From NCBI GenBank assembly GCA_014156375.1, contig RQJH01000003.1:496001-560000 (forward strand): a stretch of 64,000 bases of DNA, given 5' to 3'. The notes under the pieces are model-generated. The model made no database searches, had not been told where the DNA came from, and worked only from the letters and a program-made list of their open reading frames with translations. How positions within the stretch are numbered: the stretch's first letter is position 1; every line of letters begins with the position of its first letter. Made by a program: the position numbers and the translations under genes. Source of the DNA: Enterobacteriaceae bacterium 89. GTDB taxonomy: Bacteria > Pseudomonadota > Gammaproteobacteria > Enterobacterales > Enterobacteriaceae. Shown here one piece after another: positions 42,875 through 52,434 of this stretch.

Positions 42875-43509
42875 TGAACAAGGAAAAACGGCAGGAGATC
42901 CTCACCCGATTGCGGGACCATAATCCGCATCCTACAACGGAGCTGAATTTTACTTCGCCGTTTGAGCTGTTGATTGCCGTGCTGCTCTCCGCACAGGCCA
43001 CCGACGTCAGCGTCAATAAAGCCACCGCTAAGCTTTACCCCGTTGCCAATACACCGGAAGCCATGCTCGCACTCGGCGTCGACGGTGTGAAAGAGTACAT
43101 CAAGACCATCGGCTTGTTTAACAGCAAGGCTGAGAACGTCATTAAAACCTGCCGGATCCTGATTGAACAGCACGGCAGCGTGGTACCCGAAGACAGAGCC
43201 GCGCTGGAAGCGTTACCCGGCGTTGGGCGCAAGACTGCCAACGTGGTGCTGAATACCGCCTTTGGCTGGCCGACGATTGCTGTCGACACCCACATCTTCC
43301 GCGTCTGTAACCGCACCAATTTTGCGCCAGGTAAAAACGTTGAGCAGGTGGAAGATAAACTACTGAAAGTGGTTCCTGCGGAGTTTAAAGTTGACTGCCA
43401 TCACTGGCTGATCTTGCATGGCCGCTATACCTGTATTGCCCGTAAACCCCGCTGTGGCTCCTGCCTGATTGAAGATCTCTGTGAATTTAAAGAGAAAGTC
43501 GATATCTAG
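42874..43509 (+). CDS. nth: Endonuclease III
   Basis: A 211-residue DNA glycosylase/AP lyase that removes oxidised pyrimidines. The helix-hairpin-helix LPGVGRKTANVVLN holds the catalytic lysine, and the catalytic aspartate is in IAVDTHIFRV. The C-terminal [4Fe-4S] cluster is C-x6-C-x2-C-x5-C in CIARKPRCGSCLIEDLC. Last gene of the rsx operon, as in E. coli. Confidence 0.97.
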   Translation: MNKEKRQEILTRLRDHNPHPTTELNFTSPFELLIAVLLSAQATDVSVNKATAKLYPVANTPEAMLALGVDGVKEYIKTIGLFNSKAENVIKTCRILIEQHGSVVPEDRAALEALPGVGRKTANVVLNTAFGWPTIAVDTHIFRVCNRTNFAPGKNVEQVEDKLLKVVPAEFKVDCHHWLILHGRYTCIARKPRCGSCLIEDLCEFKEKVDI

Positions 43510-43518
43510 CCCTTCCCC

Positions 43519-43546
43519 ATCGTCGTGTTACCGCACGGCGATTTTG
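43519..43546 (+). terminator. Terminator of rsx-nth
   Basis: ATCGTCGTG (43519-43527) pairs with CACGGCGAT (43534-43542), with one G-T pair, and TTTTGCC follows. Confidence 0.75.
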
Positions 43547-44088
43547 CCTTCTTAATAACCAGCTATCACCCTTAACACTTCCTTATCATTCGGCCACTAA
43601 CCACTCTTACAGGTAAATCTTTTTTTACCCAGTTAAAATTTGACTATAAATGTGACTTAGATCACTTCGATAACACGACGTTAAATAATCGTTGTAAAAC
43701 TGCGCATAAGCCTTTGCCGATACTGTGGTTAACGCTTTTTTAACCAAACATATCACCACTATTTTTAGGAATATTGGCCCATATCACTACTCCAATGGCA
43801 AAACAGCAGAACATATCGCCTTTCGGCGTAATTTTCCGCAGTAAAGCAGTGAAAAAATCTGGAAGAAACGAAACGGCGAAGTTAAACGCTGAATAACATT
43901 TAGATGAACGGTTGATTATAACGCGGTTGTTATGTGTAACAGATTATTACAAAGGCCTTGTGTGAACGCCCCGGATAGTGAACATTACCTGCCGTTTCCC
44001 CCTCCAAATATAACTATAAGGCGGATGACTAAAAGATCGTCACGCCCCAGACCCCCCATTAATATGGGACGTAAAAAAAGAGGTATAT
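43547..44088. other. Long intergenic leader of dtpA (about 540 bp)
   Basis: An AT-rich stretch without a credible gene. It contains a CRP-like site (listed separately) and several T-rich tracts (43618-43627, 43736-43744). The last 60 bases hold GCCCCAGACCCCCCATTAATATGGGACG, whose CCC/GGG parts could fold, then AAAAAAAGAGG before the GTG start of dtpA. The long leader suggests distal regulation of the peptide permease gene. Confidence 0.5.
43651..43666. promoter_or_regulatory. CRP/FNR-like binding site upstream of dtpA
   Basis: TGTGACTTAGATCACT matches the CRP consensus TGTGA-N6-TCACA at nine of its ten fixed positions. It lies about 420 bases before dtpA and 140 after nth, so a target promoter within the leader is likely but not proven. 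Confidence 0.6.
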
Positions 44089-45594
44089 GTGTCTACTGCA
44101 AACAATAAACCAACAGAAAGCGTCAGTCTGAACGCTTTCAAACAGCCAAAAGCGTTCTATCTCATTTTCTCCATTGAACTTTGGGAACGTTTTGGTTTTT
44201 ACGGCCTGCAAGGGATCATGGCCGTTTACCTGGTTAAACAGCTGGGTATGTCAGAAGCGGATTCTATTACGCTCTTCTCCTCATTCAGTGCTCTGGTCTA
44301 TGGTCTGGTTGCCGTTGGCGGCTGGCTGGGCGATAAAGTTCTGGGGACCAAACGCGTTATTATGCTGGGCGCCGTCGTTCTGGCGATCGGTTATGCGCTG
44401 GTGGCCTTCTCTGGTCACGATGCGGCTATCGTTTATATGGGTATGGCGACCATCGCCGTCGGTAACGGCCTGTTTAAAGCCAACCCGTCTTCCCTGCTCT
44501 CTACCTGCTACGACAAAGATGACCCGCGTCTGGACGGTGCATTCACCATGTACTACATGTCCGTGAACATCGGTTCCTTCTTCTCTATGCTGGCAACTCC
44601 GTGGCTGGCCGCGAAATTCGGCTGGAGCGTAGCGTTCGCGCTGAGCGTGGTCGGTATGCTGATCACCGTTATCAACTTCGCATTCTGCCAGAAATGGGTT
44701 AAGCAGTACGGTTCCAAGCCTGACTTCGCACCGGTACACGTTGGCAAACTGCTGGCAACTATCGTCGGCGTAGTGGTTCTGGTGACCATCGCGACCTGGC
44801 TGCTGCACAACCAGGGCATCGCTCGTATGGTTCTGGGCGTTGTGGCTCTGGTCATCGTCTGCCTTTTCGCGAAAGAAACCTTCGCTCAGCAGGGTGCTGC
44901 ACGTCGTAAAATGATCGTGGCCTTCATCCTGATGCTGGAAGCGATTGTGTTCTTCGTTCTGTACAGCCAGATGCCAACCTCTCTGAACTTCTTCGCTATC
45001 CGTAACGTTGAGCACTCCATTCTGGGTATCGCGTTCGAGCCGGAGCAGTTCCAGGCGCTGAACCCGTTCTGGATCATGATTGGTAGCCCAATCCTGGCCG
45101 CTATCTATAACAAGATGGGCGACCGTATGCCGATGCCGCACAAGTTCGCAATCGGTATGGTGCTGTGCTCCGGTGCCTTCCTGGTGCTGCCGCTGGGTAC
45201 TAAGTTCGCTTCCGATGCGGGTATCGTTTCCGTTAACTGGCTGATCCTGAGCTATGGCCTGCAGTCTATCGGTGAGCTGATGATCTCCGGTCTGGGTCTG
45301 GCAATGGTTGCACAGCTGGTTCCACAACGTCTGATGGGCTTCATCATGGGTAGCTGGTTCCTGACTACCGCTGGCGCTGCGATTATCGCAGGTAAAATCG
45401 CCAACCTGATGGCCGTTCCTGAGAACGTGACTGACCCGCTGATGTCTCTGAACGTCTACGGTGATGTGTTCCTGAAAATCGGTATCGCCACGGGTGTGAT
45501 TGCTGTCCTGATGATGCTGACCGCACCGAAGCTGAATCGTATGACCGCTGACGATGACGCCTCCGCTAAAGCACGCGACACCGCGACCGCTTAA
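44089..45594 (+). CDS. dtpA: Dipeptide/tripeptide permease A
   Basis: A 501-residue proton-coupled oligopeptide transporter (POT/PTR2 family, 14 helices). The first helix carries the E-x-x-E-R proton motif ([15 protein letters not shown]), and the PTR2 signatures [16 protein letters not shown] and [15 protein letters not shown] follow. It is nearly identical to E. coli DtpA (TppB). The start is the GTG at 44089 ([11 protein letters not shown]), 5 bases after AGAGG; the ATG two bases earlier is out of frame and closes after seven codons. Confidence 0.96.
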   Translation: MSTANNKPTESVSLNAFKQPKAFYLIFSIELWERFGFYGLQGIMAVYLVKQLGMSEADSITLFSSFSALVYGLVAVGGWLGDKVLGTKRVIMLGAVVLAIGYALVAFSGHDAAIVYMGMATIAVGNGLFKANPSSLLSTCYDKDDPRLDGAFTMYYMSVNIGSFFSMLATPWLAAKFGWSVAFALSVVGMLITVINFAFCQKWVKQYGSKPDFAPVHVGKLLATIVGVVVLVTIATWLLHNQGIARMVLGVVALVIVCLFAKETFAQQGAARRKMIVAFILMLEAIVFFVLYSQMPTSLNFFAIRNVEHSILGIAFEPEQFQALNPFWIMIGSPILAAIYNKMGDRMPMPHKFAIGMVLCSGAFLVLPLGTKFASDAGIVSVNWLILSYGLQSIGELMISGLGLAMVAQLVPQRLMGFIMGSWFLTTAGAAIIAGKIANLMAVPENVTDPLMSLNVYGDVFLKIGIATGVIAVLMMLTAPKLNRMTADDDASAKARDTATA

Positions 45595-45620
45595 TGCCCC
45601 CGGGAAACTGAATAAATTAG

Positions 45621-45650
45621 GCCGCTGACACGTTCAGCGGCTTTTTTTTT
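45621..45650 (+). terminator. Terminator of dtpA
   Basis: GCCGCTGA (45621-45628) and TCAGCGGC (45634-45641) followed by nine T residues. Confidence 0.93.
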
Positions 45651-45701
45651 ATCTGTCAGCACACTAGGATAGAGGCACATCTCTGTCTGAAGGAGTTAGT
45701 C

Positions 45702-46307
45702 ATGAAATTGTTCTACAAACCGGGCGCCTGTTCCCTTGCTTCGCATATTACCCTGCGTGAAAGCGGAATGGACTTTTCACTGGTTGGCGTTGATCTGGCG
45801 AAGAAGCAGCTGGAAAACGGCGAGGATTTTTGGCACGTCAATCCGAAAGGCCAGGTTCCTGCCCTGCAGCTCGATGACAATACCCTGTTGACCGAAGGCG
45901 TGGCGATCATGCAGTACATCGCGGATACCAAAGCCGATCGTCAGCTGCTGGCCCCGGCTGGCAGCATTGCGCGCTATAAGACGCTGGAGTGGCTGAACTA
46001 CATCGCTACCGAGCTGCACAAAGGTTTTACGCCGCTCTTCCGTCCGGATACTCCTGAAGATTACAAACCAACCGTACGCGCGCTGCTGGAGAAGAAACTT
46101 AGCTACGTGAACGATGCGCTGCGCGACGGCGAGTGGATCAGCGGCAACCGCTTTACCATTGCCGATGCGTACCTGTTTACCGTGCTGCGCTGGGCGCGTG
46201 CGGTGAAGCTGGATATCAGCGGCCTGAAGAATATTGAAGCCTATATGGCGCGCGTGGCGGCTCGTCCGGGCGTGACCGCGGCTCTGGCGGCTGAAGGCAT
46301 TAGCTAA
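45702..46307 (+). CDS. gstA: Glutathione S-transferase
   Basis: A 201-residue beta-class GST. The thioredoxin-fold N-terminal domain begins [20 protein letters not shown] with the active-site cysteine (Cys10 class), followed by the GKGQVPAL-like [20 protein letters not shown] glutathione site, and an all-helical C-terminal domain. It matches E. coli GstA. In E. coli pdxY follows; here a REP element and the converging tyrS gene follow directly. Confidence 0.94.
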   Translation: MKLFYKPGACSLASHITLRESGMDFSLVGVDLAKKQLENGEDFWHVNPKGQVPALQLDDNTLLTEGVAIMQYIADTKADRQLLAPAGSIARYKTLEWLNYIATELHKGFTPLFRPDTPEDYKPTVRALLEKKLSYVNDALRDGEWISGNRFTIADAYLFTVLRWARAVKLDISGLKNIEAYMARVAARPGVTAALAAEGIS

Positions 46308-46313
46308 TATAAA

Positions 46314-46346
46314 TGCCCGGTGGCGGCTTCGCCTTACCGGACCTAC
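46314..46346. repeat. REP element downstream of gstA
   Basis: GCCCGGTGGCGGC-TTCG-CCTTACCGGACCTAC, a typical REP palindrome, sits between gstA and the tyrS terminator. Confidence 0.85.
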
Positions 46347-46351
46347 GAAAT

Positions 46352-46376
46352 AAAAAAGGGCGTGCAGTGCACGCCC
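46352..46376 (-). terminator. Terminator of tyrS
   Basis: GGGCGTGCA-G-TGCACGCCC at 46358-46376; on the minus strand it follows tyrS and ends with a run of six T residues. Confidence 0.88.
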
Positions 46377-46403
46377 TTCTCATTTCTGCTGACCGTGAGG
46401 AAA

Positions 46404-47678
46404 TTACTTCCAGCACACCAGGCAGTAGTTCTTCTTGCCGCGACGCAGCAGCGTATAACGACCGAACAGACGGTCGCTGTCGGCGAAGGTGTATTCCGGG
46501 TCAATCTGCTTCTCACCGTTGATGGTGACCGCGTTAGAGGCGATGGTTTTACGCGCCTGGCCACGGGATGGTTGCAGTTCGGAATCGACCAGCGCCTGCA
46601 TCAGATCGGCACCTTTCTCCATTTCGACCATTGGCACACCATCCTGCGCCAGCTGTTCGAAATCGGCTTCGCTGAGATCGCTCAGAGTACCGTTGAACAG
46701 GCTTGCGGTGATGCGTTTTGCCGCTTCCAGACCTTCTTCACCGTGAACCAGACGGGTAACCTGCTCAGCCAGTACATACTGGGCACGCGGGGCTTTGCCG
46801 CTGTTCTTGTCTTCTTCTTCCAGGGCATTGATTTCAGCTATGTCCATGAAGGTGAAGAACTTCAGGAAGCGATACACGTCGGCATCGGCGGTGTTGATCC
46901 AGAACTGGTAGAACTTGTACGGACTGGTTTTCTTCGGATCCAGCCACACTGCGCCGCCTTCGGTTTTACCGAATTTGGTGCCGTCGGCTTTGGTGATCAG
47001 CGGAACGGTCAGACCGAAGACCTGATTCTGGTGCAGACGACGGGTCAGATCGATACCGGAGGTGATGTTACCCCACTGGTCGGAACCGCCAATCTGCAGC
47101 GCCACGCCGTGCAATTTATTCAGGCAGGCGAAATCGTAACCCTGTAGCAGGTTGTAGGAGAATTCGGTGAAAGAGATCCCCTGGTCGTCACGATTCAGAC
47201 GTTGTTTGACCGCTTCCTTGTTGATCATCTGGTTCACGGAGAAGTGTTTACCGATGTCACGCAGGAAGGTCAGCACGTTCATGCCGCCGAACCAGTCATA
47301 GTTGTTGGCCGCAATCGCGGAGTTGTCGCCGCAGTTGAAATCGAGGAATGGCGCAACCTGCTTGCGAATTTTATCCACCCACTCCTGAACGGTATCTTCA
47401 GTATTCAGCTTACGCTCGGCAGCTTTGAAGCTTGGATCGCCGATAAGACCGGTTGCACCGCCCACCAGCGCAACGGGCTTGTGGCCCGCTTCCTGGAAGC
47501 GCTTCAGGCATAACAGGGGAACGAGATGCCCCAAATGCAAGCTGTCAGCGGTCGGATCGAAGCCGCAATAGAGCGCGATCGGGCCCTGCGCCAGTCGCTC
47601 TGCTAACGCTTCCTCGTCCGTCACCTGAGCCACAAGGCCCCGCTCTTGCAATTGTTTAATCAAGTTACTGCTCGCCAT
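46404..47678 (-). CDS. tyrS: Tyrosyl-tRNA synthetase
   Basis: A 424-residue class Ic synthetase that charges tRNA-Tyr. The HIGH-type motif is in [11 protein letters not shown] and the KMSKS-type motif is KFGKTEGG; an S4-like tRNA-binding domain closes the protein ([18 protein letters not shown]). I start at the ATG at 47678 ([14 protein letters not shown]), which equals E. coli TyrS; the in-frame extension of 24 codons upstream lies in the region before pdxH and is not translated in relatives. In the same direction as pdxH. Confidence 0.96.
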   Translation of the reverse strand: MASSNLIKQLQERGLVAQVTDEEALAERLAQGPIALYCGFDPTADSLHLGHLVPLLCLKRFQEAGHKPVALVGGATGLIGDPSFKAAERKLNTEDTVQEWVDKIRKQVAPFLDFNCGDNSAIAANNYDWFGGMNVLTFLRDIGKHFSVNQMINKEAVKQRLNRDDQGISFTEFSYNLLQGYDFACLNKLHGVALQIGGSDQWGNITSGIDLTRRLHQNQVFGLTVPLITKADGTKFGKTEGGAVWLDPKKTSPYKFYQFWINTADADVYRFLKFFTFMDIAEINALEEEDKNSGKAPRAQYVLAEQVTRLVHGEEGLEAAKRITASLFNGTLSDLSEADFEQLAQDGVPMVEMEKGADLMQALVDSELQPSRGQARKTIASNAVTINGEKQIDPEYTFADSDRLFGRYTLLRRGKKNYCLVCWK

Positions 47679-47804
47679 CAAAGTCTCCATGTATAAAACA
47701 GACTGCACCTTAGCCGGTACACGACGTTTCGCCAGATGCGAAAGGCTCATAGAATAAAACGCCAGCCCGTGATGTGCCAGCGCTTAAAACAACAAAATAC
47801 GCGA

Positions 47805-48461
47805 TTAAGGAGCCAGTCGGTCGATTTTCCAGGCGTCGTTTTCACGCTGGTATAAAAAACGGTCGTGCAGGCGATGTTCACCGCCCTGCCAGAACTCCAT
47901 CGACTCAATGCTGACGCGGAATCCGCCCCAGAAACTTGGCAGCGGCACTTCACCCTGCTGGAATTTCTGTTTCAGCTCGAGGAATTTGCTTTCGAGAATA
48001 CCGCGCGCCGAAATACGGCTGGATTGTTTTGATACCCAGGCACCAATCTGACTGTCGCGCGGGCGACTGTGAAAATACTTCACCACTTCCAGCGTGGACA
48101 GGCGTTCAGCCTTGCCGGTCACCATCACCTGGCGCTCCAGCATATGCCAGGGGAACAGCAGGCTGATGCGAGGGTTCTGCTCAAGCTGATGCGCCTTACG
48201 GCTGCCGAGGTTGGTATAGAACACCAGCCCTTTCTCATCATAGTGCTTCAACAACACGATACGCTGGTACGGCTGACCGTTCTCATCTACCGTCGCGACG
48301 ACCATAGCGGTCGGATCGGCCAGTTTGGCCTCACAGGCCTGTCCCAGCCAGCGTTCAAACAGGGCGAGAGGTTGCTCGGGGAGATCGCGGCGGCGAAGGC
48401 CACCACGGGTGTACTCACGGCGCAAATGCGCGATTTGCTGCAGATCTTCGTTATCAGACAT
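47805..48461 (-). CDS. pdxH: Pyridoxine/pyridoxamine 5'-phosphate oxidase
   Basis: A 218-residue FMN enzyme that makes pyridoxal 5'-phosphate. FMN-binding segments [18 protein letters not shown] and [17 protein letters not shown], and the C-terminal signature [18 protein letters not shown] are intact. It lies upstream of tyrS as in E. coli, but the partner salvage kinase gene pdxY, next to tyrS in E. coli, is absent from this window. Confidence 0.96.
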   Translation of the reverse strand: MSDNEDLQQIAHLRREYTRGGLRRRDLPEQPLALFERWLGQACEAKLADPTAMVVATVDENGQPYQRIVLLKHYDEKGLVFYTNLGSRKAHQLEQNPRISLLFPWHMLERQVMVTGKAERLSTLEVVKYFHSRPRDSQIGAWVSKQSSRISARGILESKFLELKQKFQQGEVPLPSFWGGFRVSIESMEFWQGGEHRLHDRFLYQRENDAWKIDRLAP

Positions 48462-48518
48462 AGCGTTAGATTCGGTTGTCTTCGGGTGGCGCTATTGTGC
48501 GCCGCCCACCGCAAAATC

Positions 48519-48842
48519 TCAACGTTTCGGGTTTTGTAACTGACAGTTGTTCAACACAATATGGTCGCGTTTGTAGACGGTCGCGGTGTCGCCTTTTGAC
48601 CAGAAAACATAGATCCCATCGGTATAGCGTGCGCCAGAGGCAGAAATGCCCTGCTGCAGCTCGACCTGCTGGTTGTCATAGATGAAATCAACCTGCTGGC
48701 GGGTGTTGTTGAGGTGCACGGTTAGCGGTTTTTCATCGCACTGATACTGCAGCGTGTCGGTGTTCATCCGCTCAACAAACTGGTTGTAGTAGCTGCATCC
48801 GGAGAGCATCAGGGGAAGAAGTACGAGGAGGTGTTTTTTCAT
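48519..48842 (-). CDS. mliC: Membrane-bound C-type lysozyme inhibitor
   Basis: A 107-residue lipoprotein with a lipobox (LMLSGC at about residue 16) and a mature MliC/YdhA domain: [14 protein letters not shown], then the active loop [19 protein letters not shown] with the conserved serine and lysine that plug the lysozyme active site, and a C-terminal cysteine (NNCQLQNP) for the disulfide. Located between pdxH and anmK as in E. coli. Confidence 0.93.
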   Translation of the reverse strand: MKKHLLVLLPLMLSGCSYYNQFVERMNTDTLQYQCDEKPLTVHLNNTRQQVDFIYDNQQVELQQGISASGARYTDGIYVFWSKGDTATVYKRDHIVLNNCQLQNPKR

Positions 48843-48933
48843 TGGCTTACCTTAAGACTGTCCCGGTCCCGGAGGGCAATTGCCCTCCACTAATTCCATG
48901 ATTGTATCGGCTCTGATAGCAAGTCTCTGTCAG

Positions 48934-50058
48934 TTAACTCCGATTCTGGTGCGGATTAGCCGGGAAAATCGCGCCAAGAACGGTTGCTTCGCTGGCACCG
49001 GTGACCGAAGGTAGATTCCCCGGCAGTCCGGCAAGGGTTCGCCAGGCAAGCCAGGCGAAGGCCAGCCCTTCCATATCGTCACCGCTGACGCCCGCTTCAT
49101 CCGTCGTCGCCACTTCAGTGCCCGGCAGCAACGCGGCCAGACGCGCCATTAACAGCGGGTTACGACTGCCGCCGCCACAGACCAGCAGACGTTCGCAGCC
49201 GCCGCTCAGCAACACCTGTTCGGTGATGGTCACCGCAGTCAGCTCCGTCAGCGTCGCCATCACATCCTGAGCTGCCAGGCCGGGATAATGGGCCAGCTGA
49301 CGTTCAAGCCAGCCGTAGTTGAAATATTCACGCCCGGTGCTCTTCGGCGCTGGCAGAGCAAACCACGGATCGCTCAGCATCGCCTGCAACAGTGGCAAAA
49401 TGACTTTGCCGGAGCTCGCCCACTGCGCGTCTTTATCGTACGGTTTGCCGCACTGGCGCCAGATCCACGCATCCATCAGCATATTGCCCGGTCCGGTATC
49501 GTGTCCTCTCACGGGCAAGCCCGGACTCAGCATTGACAGATTGGCAATGCCGCCAATGTTCAGCACGATGCGTCGTTCAAGAGGATCGGCCAGCAGCGCC
49601 TGGTGGAACGCGGGAACCAGCGGAGCACCCTGCCCGCCCAGCGCCATGTCGCGGCGGCGAAAATCGCCAACCACCGTTACGCCCGTTCGTGCAGCCACAA
49701 TGTTGTTATCACCGATTTGCAGCGTATGGGGCGCATCGCTGTCCGGCTCATGCCAGACCGTTTGTCCGTGGCAGCCAATTGCCACCAAATCGCTCGCCGT
49801 CAGATTTTCCTGCGCCATCAGGGCCAGTACCGCGTCGGCAAACAGATGGCCAAGACGCGTATCCAACTGACCATATTGGGATAACGTCAGCTGCTGTCCC
49901 TGACAGATGGCAAGAATGGCTTCTTTAATCGCAATGGGGATCGGATATGAGAGGCTGGCCTGCTGGGCCACCATGCGATCGTCAATTGCCGCAAGAACCA
50001 CATCCACCCCGTCAAGACTGGTGCCTGACATTACGCCGATATAGCGACCTGATTTCAT
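48934..50058 (-). CDS. anmK: Anhydro-N-acetylmuramic acid kinase
   Basis: A 374-residue sugar kinase of the ASKHA fold that phosphorylates and opens 1,6-anhydro-MurNAc in cell-wall recycling. N-terminal ATP loop [36 protein letters not shown], and phosphate motif [16 protein letters not shown]. Length and sequence match E. coli AnmK. Divergent from slyB. Confidence 0.95.
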   Translation of the reverse strand: MKSGRYIGVMSGTSLDGVDVVLAAIDDRMVAQQASLSYPIPIAIKEAILAICQGQQLTLSQYGQLDTRLGHLFADAVLALMAQENLTASDLVAIGCHGQTVWHEPDSDAPHTLQIGDNNIVAARTGVTVVGDFRRRDMALGGQGAPLVPAFHQALLADPLERRIVLNIGGIANLSMLSPGLPVRGHDTGPGNMLMDAWIWRQCGKPYDKDAQWASSGKVILPLLQAMLSDPWFALPAPKSTGREYFNYGWLERQLAHYPGLAAQDVMATLTELTAVTITEQVLLSGGCERLLVCGGGSRNPLLMARLAALLPGTEVATTDEAGVSGDDMEGLAFAWLAWRTLAGLPGNLPSVTGASEATVLGAIFPANPHQNRS

Positions 50059-50193
50059 ACGCCTTCCTTAGTTCGTGACTGAGGTTCACACTGAATCATA
50101 AAGTCTTTCTTAATGCCATCACTCGCTCATACAATTTAACAATCGCGCAGAATATTGACCTTTTGATGTCATTCTCGTCGCTGCCGTCACGCT

Positions 50194-50210
50194 TGTTTAG
50201 CGCAGGTTGA
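50194..50210 (+). promoter_or_regulatory. PhoP box of slyB
   Basis: TGTTTA-GCGCA-GGTTGA is a direct repeat matching the PhoP box (T/G)GTTTA-N5-(T/G)GTTTA at 11 of 12 positions. It ends 12 bases before the -10 hexamer, the classical PhoP promoter geometry. Confidence 0.88.
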
Positions 50211-50222
50211 GCGCCTGGCATT

Positions 50223-50228
50223 TATAAT
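50223..50228 (+). promoter_or_regulatory. -10 element of the PhoP-dependent slyB promoter
   Basis: A perfect TATAAT downstream of the PhoP box; the leader to slyB is about 100 bases. Confidence 0.85.
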
Positions 50229-50335
50229 TTTGATCATATCGGCGCGGAAGGTATGACCTCCGTTGAATAAATGCCATATAATGGCGTGGTAAGGATGCTC
50301 TCAAGAGCGTTTCTTGGTGAACAGGAGATTCATAA

Positions 50336-50803
50336 ATGATGTTACGTGTATTGGCCGTTTCAATGATTGGTTTAACGCTTGGTGGTTGTGTCAGCAGCAG
50401 CGGCCTCTCTGGAGACGTTTACTCCGCATCCGAAGCCAAACAGGTTCAGAATGTGACCTACGGGACCATCGTCCATGTTCGTCCGGTACAGATTCAGGGC
50501 GGCGATGACTCCAACGTAGTCGGTGCGATTGGTGGTGCTGTGCTGGGTGGTTTCCTCGGCAACACGATCGGCGGCGGCACTGGCCGTTCTCTGGCGACCG
50601 CAGCGGGCGCAGTAGCCGGTGGTGTGGCGGGCCAGGGTGTCCAGGGTGCAATGAACAAAACCCAGGGTGTCGAGCTGGAAATTCGTAAAGATGACGGTAA
50701 CACCATCATGGTGGTACAGAAACAGGGTGATACCCGCTTCTCTGCAGGCCAGCGCGTCGTGATGGCCAGCAACGGTAGCCAGGTGACCGTTTCTCCACGT
50801 TAA
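50336..50803 (+). CDS. slyB: Outer-membrane lipoprotein SlyB
   Basis: A 155-residue lipoprotein: signal peptide with lipobox LTLGGC (Cys at 17), then a Gly-zipper domain (GAIGGAVLGGFLGNTIGGG, AAGAVAGGVAGQGVQG) and a C-terminal beta domain (VELEIRKDDGNTIMVVQKQG). SlyB is a PhoPQ-induced protein that stabilises outer-membrane proteins under envelope stress; the PhoP box upstream agrees. Adjacent tandem ATGs occur; 50336 aligns with E. coli. Confidence 0.95.
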   Translation: MMLRVLAVSMIGLTLGGCVSSSGLSGDVYSASEAKQVQNVTYGTIVHVRPVQIQGGDDSNVVGAIGGAVLGGFLGNTIGGGTGRSLATAAGAVAGGVAGQGVQGAMNKTQGVELEIRKDDGNTIMVVQKQGDTRFSAGQRVVMASNGSQVTVSPR

Positions 50804-50810
50804 TTCTGAT

Positions 50811-50838
50811 GTGTGGCCTGCGGGCCACACTTCGTTTT
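50811..50838 (+). terminator. Terminator of slyB
   Basis: GTGTGGCC-TGCG-GGCCACAC at 50811-50830 followed by TTCGTTTT. Confidence 0.82.
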
Positions 50839-50970
50839 CGTCTCTTCCCGACCTACCAGACAGTTAATTTCATAGTTTTACAGTTCTAAAGACTCTCACT
50901 CTATTTTCCCCTTTTTTATTTGCGCCTGCGCAATAAATGCCGGGTACTTCCCCTTTAAAATCGCTCATTC

Positions 50971-50986
50971 CAGACCAACCGGTCTA
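50971..50986. promoter_or_regulatory. NemR-type palindrome upstream of the diguanylate cyclase gene
   Basis: CAGACCAACCGGTCTA differs from the nemR operator of this same window (TAGACCAATCGGTCTA) at only two of 16 positions. It ends 44 bases before the cyclase start codon, where an operator would be expected. Confidence 0.7.
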
Positions 50987-51030
50987 TTTTTTGGTGCTGC
51001 TCTTTGCAATACCGTTTTTAGGATCATGAT

Positions 51031-52398
51031 ATGCTTGTAAGAAATACTTTTCCCTACAGCCGACTGCTGATTTTCCTTGGTGGTGCCGTGCTGGCTATTG
51101 CTGTTCTTCATCTTTTTTCAAGCCAAATCGTTTACCGCACGCCGCAAATGTCACCCGTACTTTTTCCGGTGATGACTATTTTCCTGATGATTTTCCACAT
51201 TCTTGTCGCCAGCTTTATGTTTATGAAGTATTTGTGTGACAAACATCGTCTGTATCTGATGGCCATCGCCTGTGCCTTTGGTGGCTCAGCCGTTCTGATG
51301 TTGGGCACGCTCAGCAGCTACTCTGAATGGCTTATGTGTACGTCATTATCCAACATCAACTACAACGATGCGCTGATTTATTATTTCTTCCGCAATATAA
51401 TGATGGCAGTTCTATTCATCTGCTCAATATTTCTTTATACCCTGCGCCATCGGGATATTCATTCTGTTCGCAATCATATTATTGCAATAACCCTGATGGT
51501 TGGATTTACCCTGGGAATTCTGATCCTGTCGTGGTTTTATTCCAGTCATCATCCCCGAATTAACCTTACAATCATCGATAATCTGACCCGAAATTTCACC
51601 CCGCTGTGGCATAACTATTTAATCGGCACATTGATTACTATCTGGTGTTTAACGCTGATAGTGATGCTGGTCATCACCAGAATGCGGAATATCTTCTGGT
51701 TTAGCGGCTATTTCTTTTGCGCATTTTTTATTTTCACTCTGTGCCTTCTGCTGCCCGCAGACTCCATCGCCGGGTACTCCTGGTACAAGTCCAGGCTCTT
51801 CGAGACAACGGCCACCCTGTTTTTGATTTTTGTCCTGCTGTGCGACGTCTTCACCCTGTATCGGGTATCAAATAACAAGTACCAAAGCTCCTATCAGAAC
51901 TCGATTCGCGATCCGATGACCCGCCTTTTCAACCGCAGCTACTTCTACGATGCGCTGACAAAACAGATGGCGAAAGTCTCTTCTGCTTCACCGGTTTCAG
52001 TCATTGTCTGCGACCTCGATCACTTCAAGCGTATCAACGATCGCTACGGCCATCTTCAGGGCGATAAGGTGATTCAGTTTGTCGCTGGAGTCTTGCAGGA
52101 TTCCGTGCGTGCGACGGACGTGGCAGCAAGAATTGGCGGCGAAGAGTTTGCCCTGCTGCTGACAAATACTCACCCCGACGCGGCGGCGGAGATCGCCGAA
52201 CGCATCCGTAAAACGGTCAGTGAGCACGATGAGCAAAGTAGCAATCAATCGTTACCGGAACGCATAACCATCAGCGTGGGGGTCTTTACCGCTACCGCTC
52301 AGGAGAAGGAAATAGAGATTTGCGTACAGCGCGCCGATGAAGCGATGTATCAGGCAAAAGAGAACGGACGTAACAGAGTGGAAATCTGGCAGAATTGA
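51031..52398 (+). CDS. Membrane diguanylate cyclase with eight-helix sensor
   Basis: A 455-residue protein. Residues 1-285 hold eight hydrophobic helices without a clear periplasmic domain, like the MASE4-type sensors. Residues 290-455 form a GGDEF domain with an active GGEEF motif (RIGGEEFALLL), the substrate-binding DLDHFKRINDRYGHLQGD and an intact RxxD inhibitory site five residues before GGEEF (RATD). It should make cyclic di-GMP and be product-inhibited. It is inserted between slyB and slyA, which are neighbours in E. coli, and it carries a NemR-type box upstream. It is somewhat more AT-rich in its membrane half than its neighbours. Confidence 0.92.
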   Translation: MLVRNTFPYSRLLIFLGGAVLAIAVLHLFSSQIVYRTPQMSPVLFPVMTIFLMIFHILVASFMFMKYLCDKHRLYLMAIACAFGGSAVLMLGTLSSYSEWLMCTSLSNINYNDALIYYFFRNIMMAVLFICSIFLYTLRHRDIHSVRNHIIAITLMVGFTLGILILSWFYSSHHPRINLTIIDNLTRNFTPLWHNYLIGTLITIWCLTLIVMLVITRMRNIFWFSGYFFCAFFIFTLCLLLPADSIAGYSWYKSRLFETTATLFLIFVLLCDVFTLYRVSNNKYQSSYQNSIRDPMTRLFNRSYFYDALTKQMAKVSSASPVSVIVCDLDHFKRINDRYGHLQGDKVIQFVAGVLQDSVRATDVAARIGGEEFALLLTNTHPDAAAEIAERIRKTVSEHDEQSSNQSLPERITISVGVFTATAQEKEIEICVQRADEAMYQAKENGRNRVEIWQN

Positions 52399-52400
52399 GG

Positions 52401-52426
52401 TTCAGGCCCTGCTCGCAGGGCCTGAA
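52401..52426. terminator. Bidirectional terminator between the cyclase gene and slyA
   Basis: TTCAGGCCCTG-CTCG-CAGGGCCTGAA, an 11-bp perfect stem between converging genes. Confidence 0.85.
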
Positions 52427-52434
52427 ACCCAGAA

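Noticed and set aside
44087-44110. Seven-codon ATG frame overlapping the dtpA start, as a possible leader peptide
   Set aside because: It overlaps the GTG start by two bases and has no ribosome site of its own separate from that of dtpA; chance is enough to explain it.
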